Shown here in pieces: positions 63,861 through 64,000 of a stretch of 64,000 bases of DNA. Both the position numbers and the translations under genes were made by a program. The notes beneath the pieces were generated by a model. It ran no database searches. It saw only the letters and a list, made by a program, of their open reading frames with translations, and was not told where the DNA came from. Every line of letters begins with the position of its first letter. Position 1 is the first letter of the stretch. The stretch spans positions 3,488,273 to 3,552,272 of the forward strand of contig JAJHZJ010000419.1 in NCBI GenBank assembly GCA_023548195.1, in the 5' to 3' direction. The stretch is from Bettongia penicillata ogilbyi (lineage: Eukaryota; Chordata; Mammalia; Diprotodontia; Potoroidae).

Positions 63861-64000
63861 CTTTGGGATTGTAGTACCAACTCTGGCAGATGCTATCAAG
63901 CTGGAAAAGAGTCTGGATTTCTGTCATCCAAAGGCTGACCACAGTAAGTATAGAGACTTCACAAAGAAGGTTGCGAAGAGCTTATTTCCATCAGTGGAGG

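Noticed and set aside
1..64000. tRNA, rRNA, snRNA genes, CRISPR arrays, operons or phage modules
   Set aside because: tRNA-like segments are heads of SINEs. Repeats are eukaryotic retroposons and MITEs, and no spacer-repeat array or bacterial gene organisation exists.
46692..64000. GPM6A exon 2
   Set aside because: I looked on the + strand for the start of exon 2 (cysteine-rich segment followed by a hydrophobic helix) and saw no match. It must lie beyond the window.

Overview
The window is vertebrate nuclear DNA and almost certainly comes from a marsupial (metatherian). It is AT-rich, CpG-poor and intron-like. It carries interspersed repeats typical of marsupials: BovB/RTE LINEs, tRNA-derived SINEs with a BovB-type 3' tail, long tRNA-derived WALLSI/MAR-like SINEs, marsupial-type L1, and many CR1/L3, L2 and MIR/THER fossils. 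There are no bacterial or viral genes, operons, CRISPR arrays or recognisable RNA genes. Repeat family names here come from recalled consensus sequences, not from a database search. The species cannot be fixed from the sequence.

The only protein-coding sequence I can support is a short exon on the + strand at 46655-46691. It encodes MEENMEEGQTQK plus the first base of a split glycine codon, followed by a GT donor. This is the N-terminus of neuronal membrane glycoprotein M6-a (GPM6A), a four-pass proteolipid-family protein of neurons. In-frame stops lie just upstream of the ATG, the start context is strong, and the exon sits in the densest CpG cluster in the window. Sequence to the left is therefore 5' flank (or intron of a longer isoform). 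Sequence from 46692 to 64000 is the 5' part of a large phase-1 intron. Exon 2, which would open with a cysteine-rich segment and the first membrane helix, is not in the window.

Layout: 0.2-1.1 kb CR1/L3 fossil; 1.5-2.6 kb a 5'-only L1 insertion with an 18-bp target duplication; 5.0-7.2 kb BovB LINE with a nested L1; 9.3-11.5 kb old L1/half-L1; 11.7-16.2 kb hAT MITEs, L2, a solo LTR, a CTTC microsatellite and SINEs; 17.2-20.9 kb a half-L1-like element with a nested SINE; 22.2-24.3 kb L1 and CR1; 24.3-33 kb mixed MIR, L2, CR1 and LTR-like fossils; 33.5-37.6 kb L2-rich, with a palindromic hAT MITE at 36.1 kb; 38-42.4 kb SINEs and microsatellites; 42.9-44.2 kb degraded L1; 45.2-48.6 kb repeat-poor block with the GPM6A promoter and exon 1; 48.6-64 kb intron with scattered MITEs, CR1, L2, an unclassified LINE reverse transcriptase (60.2-61.6 kb) and a full-length SINE with a 13-bp duplication (62.3 kb).

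I found no novel multi-gene system. The points most worth a second look are the GPM6A promoter block, the 5'-only L1, the half-L1 elements, the unassigned dispersed repeat present twice (about 2.9 kb and 59.6 kb), and the unclassified LINE near 60-61.6 kb.
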